From positions 87,501 through 151,500 of the forward strand of contig JAMWET010000681.1 in the NCBI GenBank assembly GCA_024036415.1: a stretch of DNA of 64,000 nt, in the 5' to 3' direction. Position numbers and translations under genes: made by a program. Below the pieces are notes generated by a model. The model did no database searches. It saw only the letters and a program-made list of their open reading frames with translations, and was not told where the DNA came from. This stretch comes from Prochilodus magdalenae (lineage: Eukaryota; Chordata; Actinopteri; Characiformes; Prochilodontidae). This document shows, piece by piece, positions 35,101 to 45,755 of this stretch (the first letter of the stretch is position 1; each line of letters opens with the position of its first letter).

Positions 35101-36159
35101 ATATGAATTAGTTAAATTAAAATGTTTATTATTGTACATGTCCTGTTTTGAGGAATGTAAACCAATTCTTTACATTTTTTATCACATGTTTTGTGTGCAA
35201 ACTCAAATGTGCTGTATGCAAATCACATGTGACTTATAAAGTTAATGTAATTACATTTACATAGCACAGCACAGCTAGCAGTAATAACTCTGGACTATTA
35301 AATATGTTATTTCTGCACACAGATTAAAGGTACACAGAGTGGTAACTACCGGGGACCAAGCACTAACTAATGACACTCAGCCACTGTTAAAAATACAGCA
35401 TAAGGAATGCTGAACTGGCACAGCTGAGTTCGCTGTTATTCCAGCTATTCAGAATTGAACTTTTATTACCTGAATTAAATTATTTTGGGGTAAATGCACA
35501 AGCGAGTGTGTTTCCTCTGGATGCCCAGCAGATCATGTACAGCTATGAACACATGACATCAGGTTGATTAACAGCCTCCACCTGATTCCGATGTACGTTT
35601 CTGATCAGTTAGTGTCGCTGTGGATCAGTGTTGAGTAGTAGTTACATGAGGTTGCCGAATTTTACGGCCCAAAGTTTCCTACCTGAGATTAGATTCAGTG
35701 AAGCTTCACCTACAGCCTACATTAATACAGTGTATAGCTAGGCAAGCTTCCCACTTCAACCTGTAAGACTAATCACTTTACTGGAGTCGTCTTTTTCTCT
35801 GTTCCGCCAGCACACCTCGTTTCCGGGTCTGCTTTGACTGAGGCACCAGGAGCTGACCGTAAAGGCCCACTGTAACATTGAGTCAAGGACGCCTAATGGA
35901 TGCTAAAGCACAAACAAGAGCGCTCCAAGCATGCCAGAGCAGACCTAACCCGGGGCCCAGACATCAAAATGCAGGTTGGAGATTTGACATTCCTGCAGGC
36001 ACTAAATGCCTCGCCAGTGGTTTGGAAAAAGAGGGGAAAAAAGAAAGGAAAAGTCAATATCCCCCTCCTGTTCCTAAACGCTGGCTATCTGATGTGCAGG
36101 GGTAATGCAGATCTGATTCTGCAGTGACAAAAGGGCCGCTCCAAAGACGGCTTTAAATC
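32131..36159. other. Long unique stretch
   Basis: No coding gene is recognised in 4 kb. Small simple repeats lie at 33190-33207 and 33707-33730 (CA), a C run at 34019-34028 and (TTAA)n at 34440-34466. Overlapping open frames on both strands at 32734-33216 and 33399-34030 are of similar length in several frames, which argues against coding. Confidence 0.45.
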
Positions 36160-36264
36160 TCCGGCTCTCTCTGTCTCTCTCTCTGTCTGTCTCTCCCTCT
36201 CTCTCTCTCTCTTTCTCTCCCTCATCTCCTCTCTCTCTCTTTCTCTTTCTCTCTCTCCCTTCTC

Positions 36265-36340
<76 letters not shown>

Positions 36341-36375
36341 TTCTCATGCCCTCTCTCATTCTCTTTCTCTCCACT
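36160..36375. repeat. (CT)n-rich array
   Basis: A 200-bp polypyrimidine tract with GT and TT interruptions. The Arg/Glu frame on the minus strand is an artefact. Confidence 0.95.
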
Positions 36376-36399
36376 CCTGTGCTCCTGTGTATGTGTGCA

Positions 36400-36570
36400 C
36401 TGTTCGAGCGGCGCGATGATAATAACGGCAGTCGGAAAGATTATCACAGTCGGCCGCTCCTGAACTTCAAGGTTAAGGGAGCATTGCAATTGTGGCTTTG
36501 TGTTTACCAAAGAAAGGCTAATGATGAATTAATTACCTGTGGACTGCGTCTGCTCTCCCTGCCCCCATCG
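36400..36570. other. Candidate conserved non-coding element
   Basis: A high-complexity block right after the CT array contains a forkhead-type TGTTTAC (36501), a homeodomain-type TTAATTA next to ACCTGTGG (36529-36543) and GCATTGCAAT. Motif clustering is the only evidence. Conservation has not been tested. Confidence 0.3.
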
Positions 36571-37154
36571 GGGGACCTTTCACATCCACACACTAGAAGA
36601 ATGCCTTCCATCAGAGAGAAATATGTGGCCCTTGTGCTGTATGGATATGTTTAATCTATGGGCTCTTATGAATATACATGGAGTGAATGAAAATGGTTTG
36701 GTGTGTTTATATATTAATGTTGGTCACAGTTTACTGCAGTGTCAGAAGTTTGACTTGGCCCAGTGCTCTGGGTTATTGATTTATTACCTGGAAATTCATT
36801 TTTATTACAATACTTTTTTAGGTTTGAAATAATTATGCTGGATAGAGAGGCAGAGAGCAGAGAGGGGCGATCAGCCTCATATCAATATTGTTTCTGTCCT
36901 GTTAATTAAAGATGCAGTGATCTTTAGCTAATGTTACCCCGGTAGGAGGCGGGGTCCCTAGTTGGCCCTCATTCTCTCCCAGCATGCTGACACTAAGAGC
37001 ACTTGAGATTGAGCGATTCATATACATAAATAATTACCATCCGGCATACATACCAGCTGAAAGTAGAATAGCTGAAAATGCATCTTTATTTATGTATATT
37101 ATTATAAATTAGTTTTATTAACTGAGATGATTGAAAACTACATTAAATGTTCTT
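36571..37154. other. Unique sequence
   Basis: No gene recognised. Confidence 0.4.
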
Positions 37155-37159
37155 ACTGA

Positions 37160-37265
37160 ATGACTAAGATAAGATAAGATAATGTTTTATTGATCCCACA
37201 GTGGGGAAATTTACAATGTTACAGCAGCACAGAGGAAACAACAGAAGTGTCAGGAAACATACAAA
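37160..37265 (+). repeat. Fish repeat fragment (LINE-tail-like)
   Basis: TAAGATAAGATAATGTTTTA, TTGATCCCACAGTGGG and TTACAATGTTACAGCAGCAC occur in this order in many fish interspersed repeats, often as the 3' end of LINE copies. The assignment is from memory. Confidence 0.5.
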
Positions 37266-37499
37266 TAATAAATAAGATCTATATACAAAAATTACAGAAA
37301 ATATAAATAGTAGAAATAGAAATAGATTCCTGAGGTTTATTGTACATAGTAGAAATACTGAATTGACTACTGGAAGTTATTGAATTTCGTTTATATCGTT
37401 TAGAGAACAAACTTGTATATCACAATAGGAATAAAATGTATATTCATTTTTGCAATGTTTATTATGATGTTGTTTATTTTATTTACAAAATTAGAAAAT

Positions 37500-37527
37500 G
37501 CAATATATATACACAAATATACATATG

Positions 37528-37566
<39 letters not shown>

Positions 37567-37586
37567 CATTTTCAAATTCTGTAAAA

Positions 37587-37620
<34 letters not shown>
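37500..37620. repeat. Two (TA)n tracts
   Basis: TA runs lie at about 37531-37564 and 37592-37621, separated by a 27-bp spacer, directly left of MITE-X copy D. Confidence 0.9.
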
Positions 37621-37623
<3 letters not shown>

Positions 37624-37626
37624 CAG

Positions 37627-37900
37627 CCTGTAATATATATATCGTCGCTGCCCAAAGAAAAACAGGTATCTTCAAAATGACAACTTTACAGGAGAGACCA
37701 AAAACCTCATTTAACTTGAATGGAAGTCAATGAAACCAGATGTCCTTCCAAGCAGTTTTAGGCCATTTCTGTTGGTTCATTCTTCATAAAATTTCCACAC
37801 AATGTGAGGAGCAGCTCATGTGATCAAATGAGGCATAAAAGTCAAAATCAACAAAAATGGAGCTACATGTTCTAATTGGACAGCGACGATATATTACAGG
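37627..37900 (+). mobile_element. MITE-X copy D, complete reference copy
   Basis: A 274-bp element starts CCTGTAATATATATATCGTC and ends with ACGATATATTACAGG, so the ends are inverted repeats sharing the outer CCTGTAAT, a TA run and CGTCGCTG, with CCAAAGAAAAAC against TTCTAATTGG further in. The interior carries TTTACAGGAGAG, AATGGAAGTCAATGAAACCA and GGCCATTTCTGTTGG. There is no coding capacity. The flanks are TA-rich, so a TA target duplication cannot be read. Its autonomous partner is unknown. Confidence 0.85.
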
Positions 37901-39050
37901 GATATATATTATATATTACATATGCGTCTTATATATGTAATATATAATATATACGTATATACACCTAATCACTCTCTTTACTGTCTGAACAAAAGCCAGC
38001 AGCTGTCAAAGTTCTGATGAGTCCAGTGGTCAAGAAGAGAAAGGAGAGACATTAAGGCTCATTGCTCTCTCACTTACGCTCTCCCTCTCTCTCTCTGTCT
38101 GTCTGTCTCTCGCCCGCTCACAGTTAGATCAGCCATAGGCCACTGCTAACCTTCATTTACCTTTGCCTTGAGGGACTCTGGAACAACGTAGCAAATTAGA
38201 CTTAAAAAAAAAGGTGCAGGGATAGATTTGACTTTCGGGTTCAGCAGCACCTGCTGTTTCTGTTGGAAACATCAGATTTGTACAGGTCTTTGTTTGCGGA
38301 AAGTCATGGTGATTAGCGGCTGGGGAGCTCCTGGGGAGTAAGTCAGGAAATAAGGTTAAAATGATAACATCAAAAATCCAGGACCAAAAGCTTCAGAGGA
38401 AAACTGACCTTTCAGCGCTTAAGTTCAATTCATGGGGGGCGTGAGTCTGTGAATAAACCTCCGTAAAATGTGAAAATGAAGTTAATTACAAATTATTTCA
38501 TTTAATTAAAAATTATTGTTTCACTCTGTTCCTTTGACGTGGCAGGTATGTCCTTGGAATTCTTGTTCCTACAAGTGAAGTCACTCCGGCACTGTAGACT
38601 GTGAAAAACAAAACAGATGGCTTTGAAAACGGAGTTTTTGTATGGGTCCATTTCTCAAGTGCCAGCGGTAAACAAAATGTTTTGTGCCATAGCCTTGAAG
38701 AGAATTATTAATTTATTCGTTTATTTATTTATTTATTGTCTCTGTTTCCTGGGAAGTGCAGTGTTTTCTTCGGCTTTCTTAAGACAAGGTTAAACGAAAC
38801 ATAAGAAGTAAGAAGTGCAATTTATAATATCTATATAGACGTGTGACAAGGAGAATTTAAAAATATAGCATGTGCTTTTTAAAGTACTAATTGGGAATTA
38901 AAATGTAAAGCCAAAAACAAGGCGTACACTCCCTGCCCACCGCATCAGATACACGTACCGTTTAGATCCGACTTGCTGGTGTACAGTTACAGTTTCCGAC
39001 CGCAGCTCTTTTTTTAATGCACAGTTTTGATTTATTTATAACCATTTATA
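37901..39050. other. Mostly unique sequence
   Basis: An AT palindrome-rich patch of TATATTACATATG type lies at 37903-37963, a short CT/GTCT run at 38070-38110 and (TTTA)n at 38712-38740. No gene recognised. Confidence 0.4.
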
Positions 39051-39262
39051 TTGGCAGACCACCTGGGTTCGATGTCCGGCCTTAGCGTCTGGGGTCCTTT
39101 CTGTGTGGGGTCTATCGTATATGTCTGTCTGTGTGTCTGCCCTGTGATTGACGGATGGCCTTACCAGGGTGTTTCCTGCCTTCTGTCCATTGGATGCTGT
39201 GATGGGTTCCAGAACCCCCTGTAACCCAGAAGGATGAAGTGGGTTAGAAGGGGAGTGAGGAG
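39051..39262 (+). repeat. tRNA-derived fish SINE, lacking its head
   Basis: The block contains CCTGGGTTCGATGTCCGG (box-B-like), then TGTCTGCCCTGTGATTGACG, CCAGGGTGTTTCCTGCCTTC and ATGCTGTGATGGGTTCCAGA. These follow the order of a widespread fish SINE (GGTTCGATTCCCGG, CTGTGATGGACTGGCGACC, GGTGTTTCCTGCCTTCCGCC, GGGATAGGCTCCAGC). The tRNA-like 5' part is mostly missing. Confidence 0.75.
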
Positions 39263-41984
39263 CTCCTAATAACCAAACGAGGCCTGGCAGACAAGCTCAA
39301 TCAGATACACGGTGTTTAAAGCTTTCATCTTTGAAAGAGAGGATGTAACTAAGTTCCACCCTCTGTTCACATCTGAAAACCATCCACAGGTGTTTCTGTC
39401 CATCCTTTCGCTGAGAGAAGACAACTCAGCACTATGGGACTGAAACTATGTGCAGCCCTCAGAAAGCTCCCCACTGAGGAAAGGACATATGGACTAATAA
39501 AAGAAGCTCATCAGGACACTGCACTGACCACAACAAGCTTACTCGGATCACTAAACACTGGAAATGTGAGAAAACATCCCAGGAAAACTGAAAGCAGGAT
39601 TGCTTGTAATGCCACTTTTCACCTGAGGAGGCGATAGTGAGTCAAATAGGCAATACAATAGGCAATACAATAGGCATTACTTTCCAACACGCTTCCGGAA
39701 ACGCTTCTGGTGCTGAACTCACAACCGTTCCTCAGGATGGTAGCTACATGGTGGGGGTTGAAGAAAGAGGGGGACGGGCTGTGTGAGATATGAATGTAAC
39801 AGATTGCATATTTTTGCATATTGCTCCTTTAATGCCTGTTGTTATGTTGTTACAGCCTGTTGACTACAAGTCAGTCAAATAAAGTTTGGCCTTTGAGTTT
39901 TGCAAGGTACTCTATAACATAGCTGGACCAAACAGAGTAGACAGTGAGTGATGATACAAGGTACGGGTTCCTGATAAAGTGAGAAGGCGAGGCTCAGTGG
40001 TTTGTAAGTCTGTAAATTTCACATATGCATCTATGACTAAATCCCCTGCTCCTAACCGGGAGCATCACAGTACAGAGCGGAGCAAAGGAAGCGGTATACA
40101 GTTCACTACAGTGTCCTCCTGATTAAACCGGGTCAGAAGGTCAAATCGATAGCAGTGTCTCTTTGGCATAAATATTTCACTCTGTGTAAATCCCATCTCT
40201 CCGAGAGCGGGGCACGCTGACTGAAGGTTTCCTCGGGGCGAGGCTGCCAGTTGACAGACACGCACAAAACCCAGGCCCCCTGGCAAACAAAAGCCATTCA
40301 AGTTTAGTGGAAGACACGGCTGCCTACTTTGGTTTCTTTGTGAGCCACCCGGACTATGAGTGTAGATGAAAGGGGCTGTGTGACAGAAACTTTAAGCCGC
40401 TGATAATGCGAGACATTGTGCTCTTAATCATCGTGGAAAAGACGGGAGAGCAGGCCAGTGAGGCGACAGTGGGCCGGGGTCGATGGCGAGCCCGTTTGGA
40501 AGGGCTAAGGGCTGTACAGTAACATGAAACAAGATTTCAAATAAAGATAATCTACGGTTTCATTGCCGGCCCTTTCTGTGATGAGACACATGCTGTCTGC
40601 GCCGACAATGGAGGTGTCAAAAAGCAAGACAATGCAGAAGCAGTGAAAGGAGGGGAAACCGTAGCTTCTTGCTATTATGATGGAACGTAACCTGAACTCC
40701 TTAGAAGACTTCTTCTTTCATCTGAGCTGCAGGCCTTTCTCTTCCCCACTGCCCTCCCGCCAGGAAGCAGAGGATTTAGAGGTCATGAACCAGGCCTGGC
40801 GCACAACAGGTCTGTCGTACTGTGAAGAGATGACTGGGTGTCACGTCGTTTTTGGAGCCAATGAAATGATTACGTTAATATCTGTATCTGTCATTAACTA
40901 ATCAAACCCTGAGATCTGTATTAGAGCAGTGTAAGCCCTACATGTAATAAACATGGTGGTGTTGGCTGGGTATCAAGAGGTCAGCGGAGGGCCGGCACTT
41001 CTGGAGTACCTGACAGCCTCAGCTGGGTTTATTATTCCCATGGATGAAAGTCATGGATCACATATGATCCCATCTACATTACACAGTTACGCTGACGCAC
41101 TCCTATTGCGGTGGTCTCCATCATGCTAAGGCCTGTCTGACTGCTGTCTGGTTCGTTAGTGTCCTTTAGCTAGCAGGTTTCCTCCTTCTGTTGTTTTGGT
41201 GACTGTCGCTGCGCTTATACAGAGAGTTGCTCTTATGCATGTCTACACTGCACAGTTTTGCATCTTGATGTTTTTGGTTTTGCTTGTATTCTTCTCCCAC
41301 TGTAGTCATGATGGAACTTTGAGCTTGGCTATCGGTTCCATAGAAGATCGTATCGTAATTCCATAGAAGAAAATATGTTTTTAATAACAGATGATAATGT
41401 ACAGTGAATTCAGTTAACCCTTTTGGGTGGAGGGTACAGGGATCTCTCCATCGCCTGCTGCTCCACCTCCTTGTTTGGCTTTAGAGATGGGAACGATGGC
41501 TCTGTTTGTGTTTGGGAGAAAAGTATGGCTGTGCTGCCATGCAAATTCAGCATGCGTCTCGCAAACCCTTACCCCCAGCTCTTCTCTCTGCTGCAGGCCT
41601 TCTAGCTCCTGTGTTTCGATAATAACAGGTGAGTCATTTACTAAAACGAAGCATCAAAGGTGCACAAATGGAGCACGCAAAGTTTACAATCAGGAGTACA
41701 GGTGAAATACCGTCACCAGTTTTACCTGTATGTCATCAGACCTGGATACTCACTAATCAGCAATGGCGCAAAAGAAATACACGTCTAAACTAAAATTACT
41801 ATTAGATTCTATAAATTATAGAAGTAAGCTAGACATATACGGCTCTGGAGGAATGTACGAGCCCACCTGTACCTGATCCATGTATCTAGGTGTGCAGGTT
41901 CTGGGTTTGTGTTGGTTCTGATTCTCTACTCTACTGGAACCATGTCTCCCAAACTCCAGATCAGATATTGTATTAGATCTGTTT
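39263..41984. other. Long unique stretch
   Basis: No gene is recognised in 2.7 kb. The 67-codon frame at 39434-39637 has no domain I know. The interval 40380-40660 is a high-complexity block that may be a conserved non-coding element. Confidence 0.4.
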
Positions 41985-42295
41985 ATTTAGAAAATCACTA
42001 ATGACCTCCAGAAGCCTGTTTTTAGAACCATGCTCGCTGTGCGTTTCACCCCAGCCACCGCTCGCCAGTCTCTCTGTAGGTCACCTGAGGTCATCTTACG
42101 GTGGGTAAGGGACATTGGAATGAGGTGGTGCTCATCACGGTCAGTAGAGAGGGGGTTTGGCCCTCTGCCAGTCTGTAGCTGTGTTGTCCTGTGTGTTTGC
42201 TGCTGGACCTTGTTCTTATGAACCAGACGCTCACTGTATCTGCCAGTAAAGCTAGAACCCAACCTTCGGTTCCTCACTAAGAACCTGCTGTACAT
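41985..42295 (-). pseudogene. Tc1-like transposase N-terminal remnant, third lineage
   Basis: The minus-strand frame has RGPNPLSTDRDEHHLI, RKMTSGDLQRDWRAVAGV and MVLKTGFWRS. This follows the paired-like DNA-binding region of Tc1 transposases, where a typical order is LSxRDxRxLVR, NPRMTSGDLQRDL, AGVxVSASTVRRxL and GLxARRP. The catalytic domain is absent. The frame is open for about 100 codons but starts and ends without family support, so it is a fragment. Confidence 0.6.
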
Positions 42296-42949
42296 GTGGA
42301 GATGCTGGTTTAAGAAGAACCTGGAGTGGGCTCTGATTTATTACCGAGCTGTATATGTTTCAGTGCCTGCAGCTCTTAACTTAGTGTGGTTTCTTAACCA
42401 CTTCCTTAAGACTACACCCGGTTGCTGTGCATGCCTCGCCTGTGCCAGTTGGTTGGCATGAATAAAGCACATTGTGTCGACACAGCTGTCTTTCAGTTTA
42501 CTCCTTCTGGCAGGAATCATATCAGATTGATTCAGGCATGATTAACTGTCACAGCTGAATCATGTAAACTCAAAGCATCATTCCCTTCTGTAGAACATAT
42601 ACACTAGGAGTCAAAAGTTTAGGTACACCCCTCTAACCGGACTCTACAGTGGTACACTGAACAGCTCCACCTGCTGAGAGTCTGACCCAGTCCGTATCCT
42701 GATACCCCACATCTACTCCTGATGTAGACAGTATGGTACTCCTCCATATCTCCACCTCTAATATATATTTAGTGGTGTAAAAACTTTGATCTCTTTTTCT
42801 GCACAGTGTAAAAGCTCTAGTTCTCCTTTCAGGTTAGTGAATATTCATGATGGACCGACCAATAGAATCGCTCCAAACCTGCTTAGTAATAAACCTGGTT
42901 CTATGAGCTCCACTGCAGGGTTAGGAAGCTGCTCCACCCTCCTGTACAG
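42296..42949. other. Unique sequence
   Basis: A GGAGTCAAAAGTTTAGGTAC motif at 42607 recalls DNA-transposon ends of the TCAAAAGTTTGG type. Nothing else is recognised. Confidence 0.35.
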
Positions 42950-43019
42950 CTCCACTCTGGAGGGGTTTAAGGTGGACTGGATAACTCCATTCTGGAGGGG
43001 TTTAAGGTGGACTGGATAA
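42950..43019. repeat. 35-bp tandem duplication
   Basis: Two adjacent 35-bp units with core GGAGGGGTTTAAGGTGGACT differ at one position. Confidence 0.95.
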
Positions 43020-45474
43020 TTCCATGAGATCTAGTTTATAGTTTGATGTCTTCACGTTTATTCTACAGTAAAGCTTTAAGATGAACAGATGGAGGACCTG
43101 CTATGAGGAGCTGTCTCTAACTGTTAACTGGGACTGTATATTTTGAGTTGCAGCATGGCTGTAAAATTAATTTGAGTATTATTATTGTTTTATTAAATGC
43201 TCCACGTTTGTTGGGGAAATCTATAACATTAATTTATAATTGTATTTCAGTGTAATTCGCTCTTTAGTAGTGCTCTGTAACTGCTCCACAGACTCCACTG
43301 TATCACACAGGAGGCTTAGTGTCATGGAATTATTCTCCGCAGCTGGTTCAGTTAGGATTAGAGTCCATATCTTCATACGAGCATTTTAGTGCACAGCTTC
43401 CAGTGTCTGACTGGCTGGCCAAGGCCTACTGATGTGATATTGATCAGTTATAATTACTGATCAAAGCTTTAATGGCACAAGGAAGGAGATGGACATTGGG
43501 TGATCACTCCTACAGTCCCGTTCTCTCGTAGAGAGAGACTTCGGGAATGCGCTGCTGTGTTTAACCTTCTCATGCTCATGTATGTGATTAGCATGCCTCT
43601 GATCAACCAGCACCACCTGTTTGATAGAGGGATATAAAGCTTTCTGTTTGTTTATTTATTTATTTATTTATTTATCGTGCTAATAAAGGGCGAATTTCTG
43701 CAAAAAGCAAACTCATCAGGGTGTGGAGTTTATACCAAGTCGCAGAATGGAGAAGGGGGGCTAAGGAAACTGATTAAGACGTGAATTTGGCCTGAAAGCT
43801 GTTTTGGGGATTTCCCTCTTGGGCCGATCCTTCTTCCCATAATGTCTGTGAAGGGAGTGTAATCAAGACAAACATGTCTATCATTACCAGGTAATACAAG
43901 CTAATTGTTTGGTTTAGGCAGTCCGGCTGACATGCCATTAGAGACTGTACAGCCGTTGTAACTGGAGCATTAATAAATTCAGAATGTGCCTATTAGGATG
44001 ACAGCTTTGGAGGTGCAAAGGAATAACAGTTATCACTTGGCAGAGGCCAATCTCGCCCCATCTGCTGAGACTTTGCATATATTTTCAGCTTCCTGAGCAA
44101 TGATTAGGGCTGTCAGAACCTCTTTAACCTTCTAACTGCTGGTCCCAACTGGCCCTAATTAGAGATTAATGATTTCTAAAGACACAGGCTGTGATGGAAA
44201 CTGCCTCCGCAGTTTGTGTACAAATTAAGCACCAATTACTTCAAGCATCCGCACCCCTGTGGACGTATAGGCAAAATATCCTCACGTTAAAGGGTGGCAG
44301 TCGTGACGAGCTAAATCTAATAAACGCCCCCTGTGTCAGGAGGGCGGGGGTCCCTGTTCCGGCCTTCTCCAAGATGGACATACTTCCACATACACATATC
44401 GCTCATCAGCGCTCATTAGCTCATGAGTCCTTTCCTTTCCCCCGGCAGTCGGATTCAGGATACCAGGCCTAGGCCTCTCCAGTGCTCACAAAAGTCACCA
44501 ACCCAAACTCTGCAGAACCATTTGATCTCGCTTTCAGATTCCACTCCAAAGGCACAATCAGCCGAGATACTTCTTTCATCTCGGCTGCTCCCTCGAACGC
44601 TCACTGCTCGTCAGGAGCGAGTAAACAGAGATGGTGTTGGTGATGATAAAAAATATCCGATGAATCTTTTATCAGAACCGCTCTTTTATTTCCCGCTATG
44701 ATAAGCAGCGTCTGTCATTCCTTCAATGAGGGTGAAATGTAGATTATCTATAAAATATTTAGGCTGCGTTTGCTGTGTGTGTGCACGTGTGCTGGGGCTG
44801 AAATGTTGGCCGTGCTTCTCGTGTGGCTCTTTGAGGCCATCTGGAGAGCTGGCTCACGTGGGAGAAATCCAGCAAGGCTCTCTCTCTCTCGCGAGTTGCC
44901 CAGCCTGCCCAGATGATGGCGACCCCAGAGATTCCATGTCGCACTGCATGGTGGGATCAGACAGCTCACAGGGATGTGAGGAGAAACAAAGAGGCCCCCA
45001 ACTCTCGCCAGATCAATCCCGCCACATCAAAGGGCCTGACAAGAACACAACGCCTATCAAAAAGTACAGCACAAACAGGTTAGTTTTGTTGGCCAGCCCT
45101 ACTCCAGCTTCGACTCGAGTCTCACCCATATATTAATATTTAGAATAGAGTGTGTGGGTGGGTGGGTGTGTGAGTGTGTGTGTGTGTGTGTGTGGGGGGG
45201 GTGGGTTGTGAGACGTGTGTGTGCGATATTGAGGTATTAACTTCTGATCACTAAATGAGGAGAAAGCTGGAGTCGTTGGCAGAGCTCCCGTCAGATCCCG
45301 CCAAAGGCCGGACGTCTCTGTTGATGTATCAACATGTTAATAAACTTCACCTACACATCAGCACATTAGTCAGAATACAGAGCGCTGTACATTAACAAGA
45401 ACACAGCAGCAGGAAAAGCAGATGACTGCACGGCCCTACACGGTAACGGTATGTACTTTTATGTGCTTTTGAAT
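43020..45474. other. Unique stretch with candidate regulatory block
   Basis: A (TTTA)n run lies at 43648-43673 and GT/GGGT repeats at 45150-45205. The interval 43880-44200 is high-complexity with CTAATTAG (44155), AGATTAATGATT and GTTATCACTTGG motifs. Open frames at 44191-45136 lack domains. No gene recognised. Confidence 0.4.
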
Positions 45475-45755
45475 TTACTTCAATCAATCAACGTTTATTT
45501 CTATAGAACTTTTTACAACTAAGGCCTCAAAGCAGCTTCGCAGAAAAGCAGATTACCGTAGGAAAAGAGTCCATGTGCAGACCTAGGGAAGAGAACCGGG
45601 TTCCACGCCTCCTTTAAACAAGACAACAAGACAAGGCAACAGTAGCATTAAAAAAATCTCCCATAGAGATAGAGAAAGAAACCTAAAGAGTGAACCGGGC
45701 TCAGTGGGGAACACGTCCCCCTCGGGCACACACTGGACGGAGAGACAGAAAGACA
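45475..45755. repeat. Fish interspersed repeat (CAATCAATCAACGTTTATTT type)
   Basis: The block starts with CAATCAATCAACGTTTATTT and CTATAGAACTTTTTACAAC, continues with CTCAAAGCAGCTTCGCAG and later GAGAAAGAAACCTAAAGAGT and GTGGGGAACACGTCCCCCTC. The same order is known from a common ostariophysan repeat (TTTATAGCGCTTTTTACAA, CAAAGCAGCTTTACAG, GGAAGAAACCTTGAGAGG, GGGAACCCATCCTCCTC). Non-coding. Confidence 0.75.

Noticed and set aside
39434..39637. 67-codon plus frame that looks protein-like
   Set aside because: I recognise no family; it lies between repeats and has no splice or promoter context. It may be part of an unrecognised repeat.
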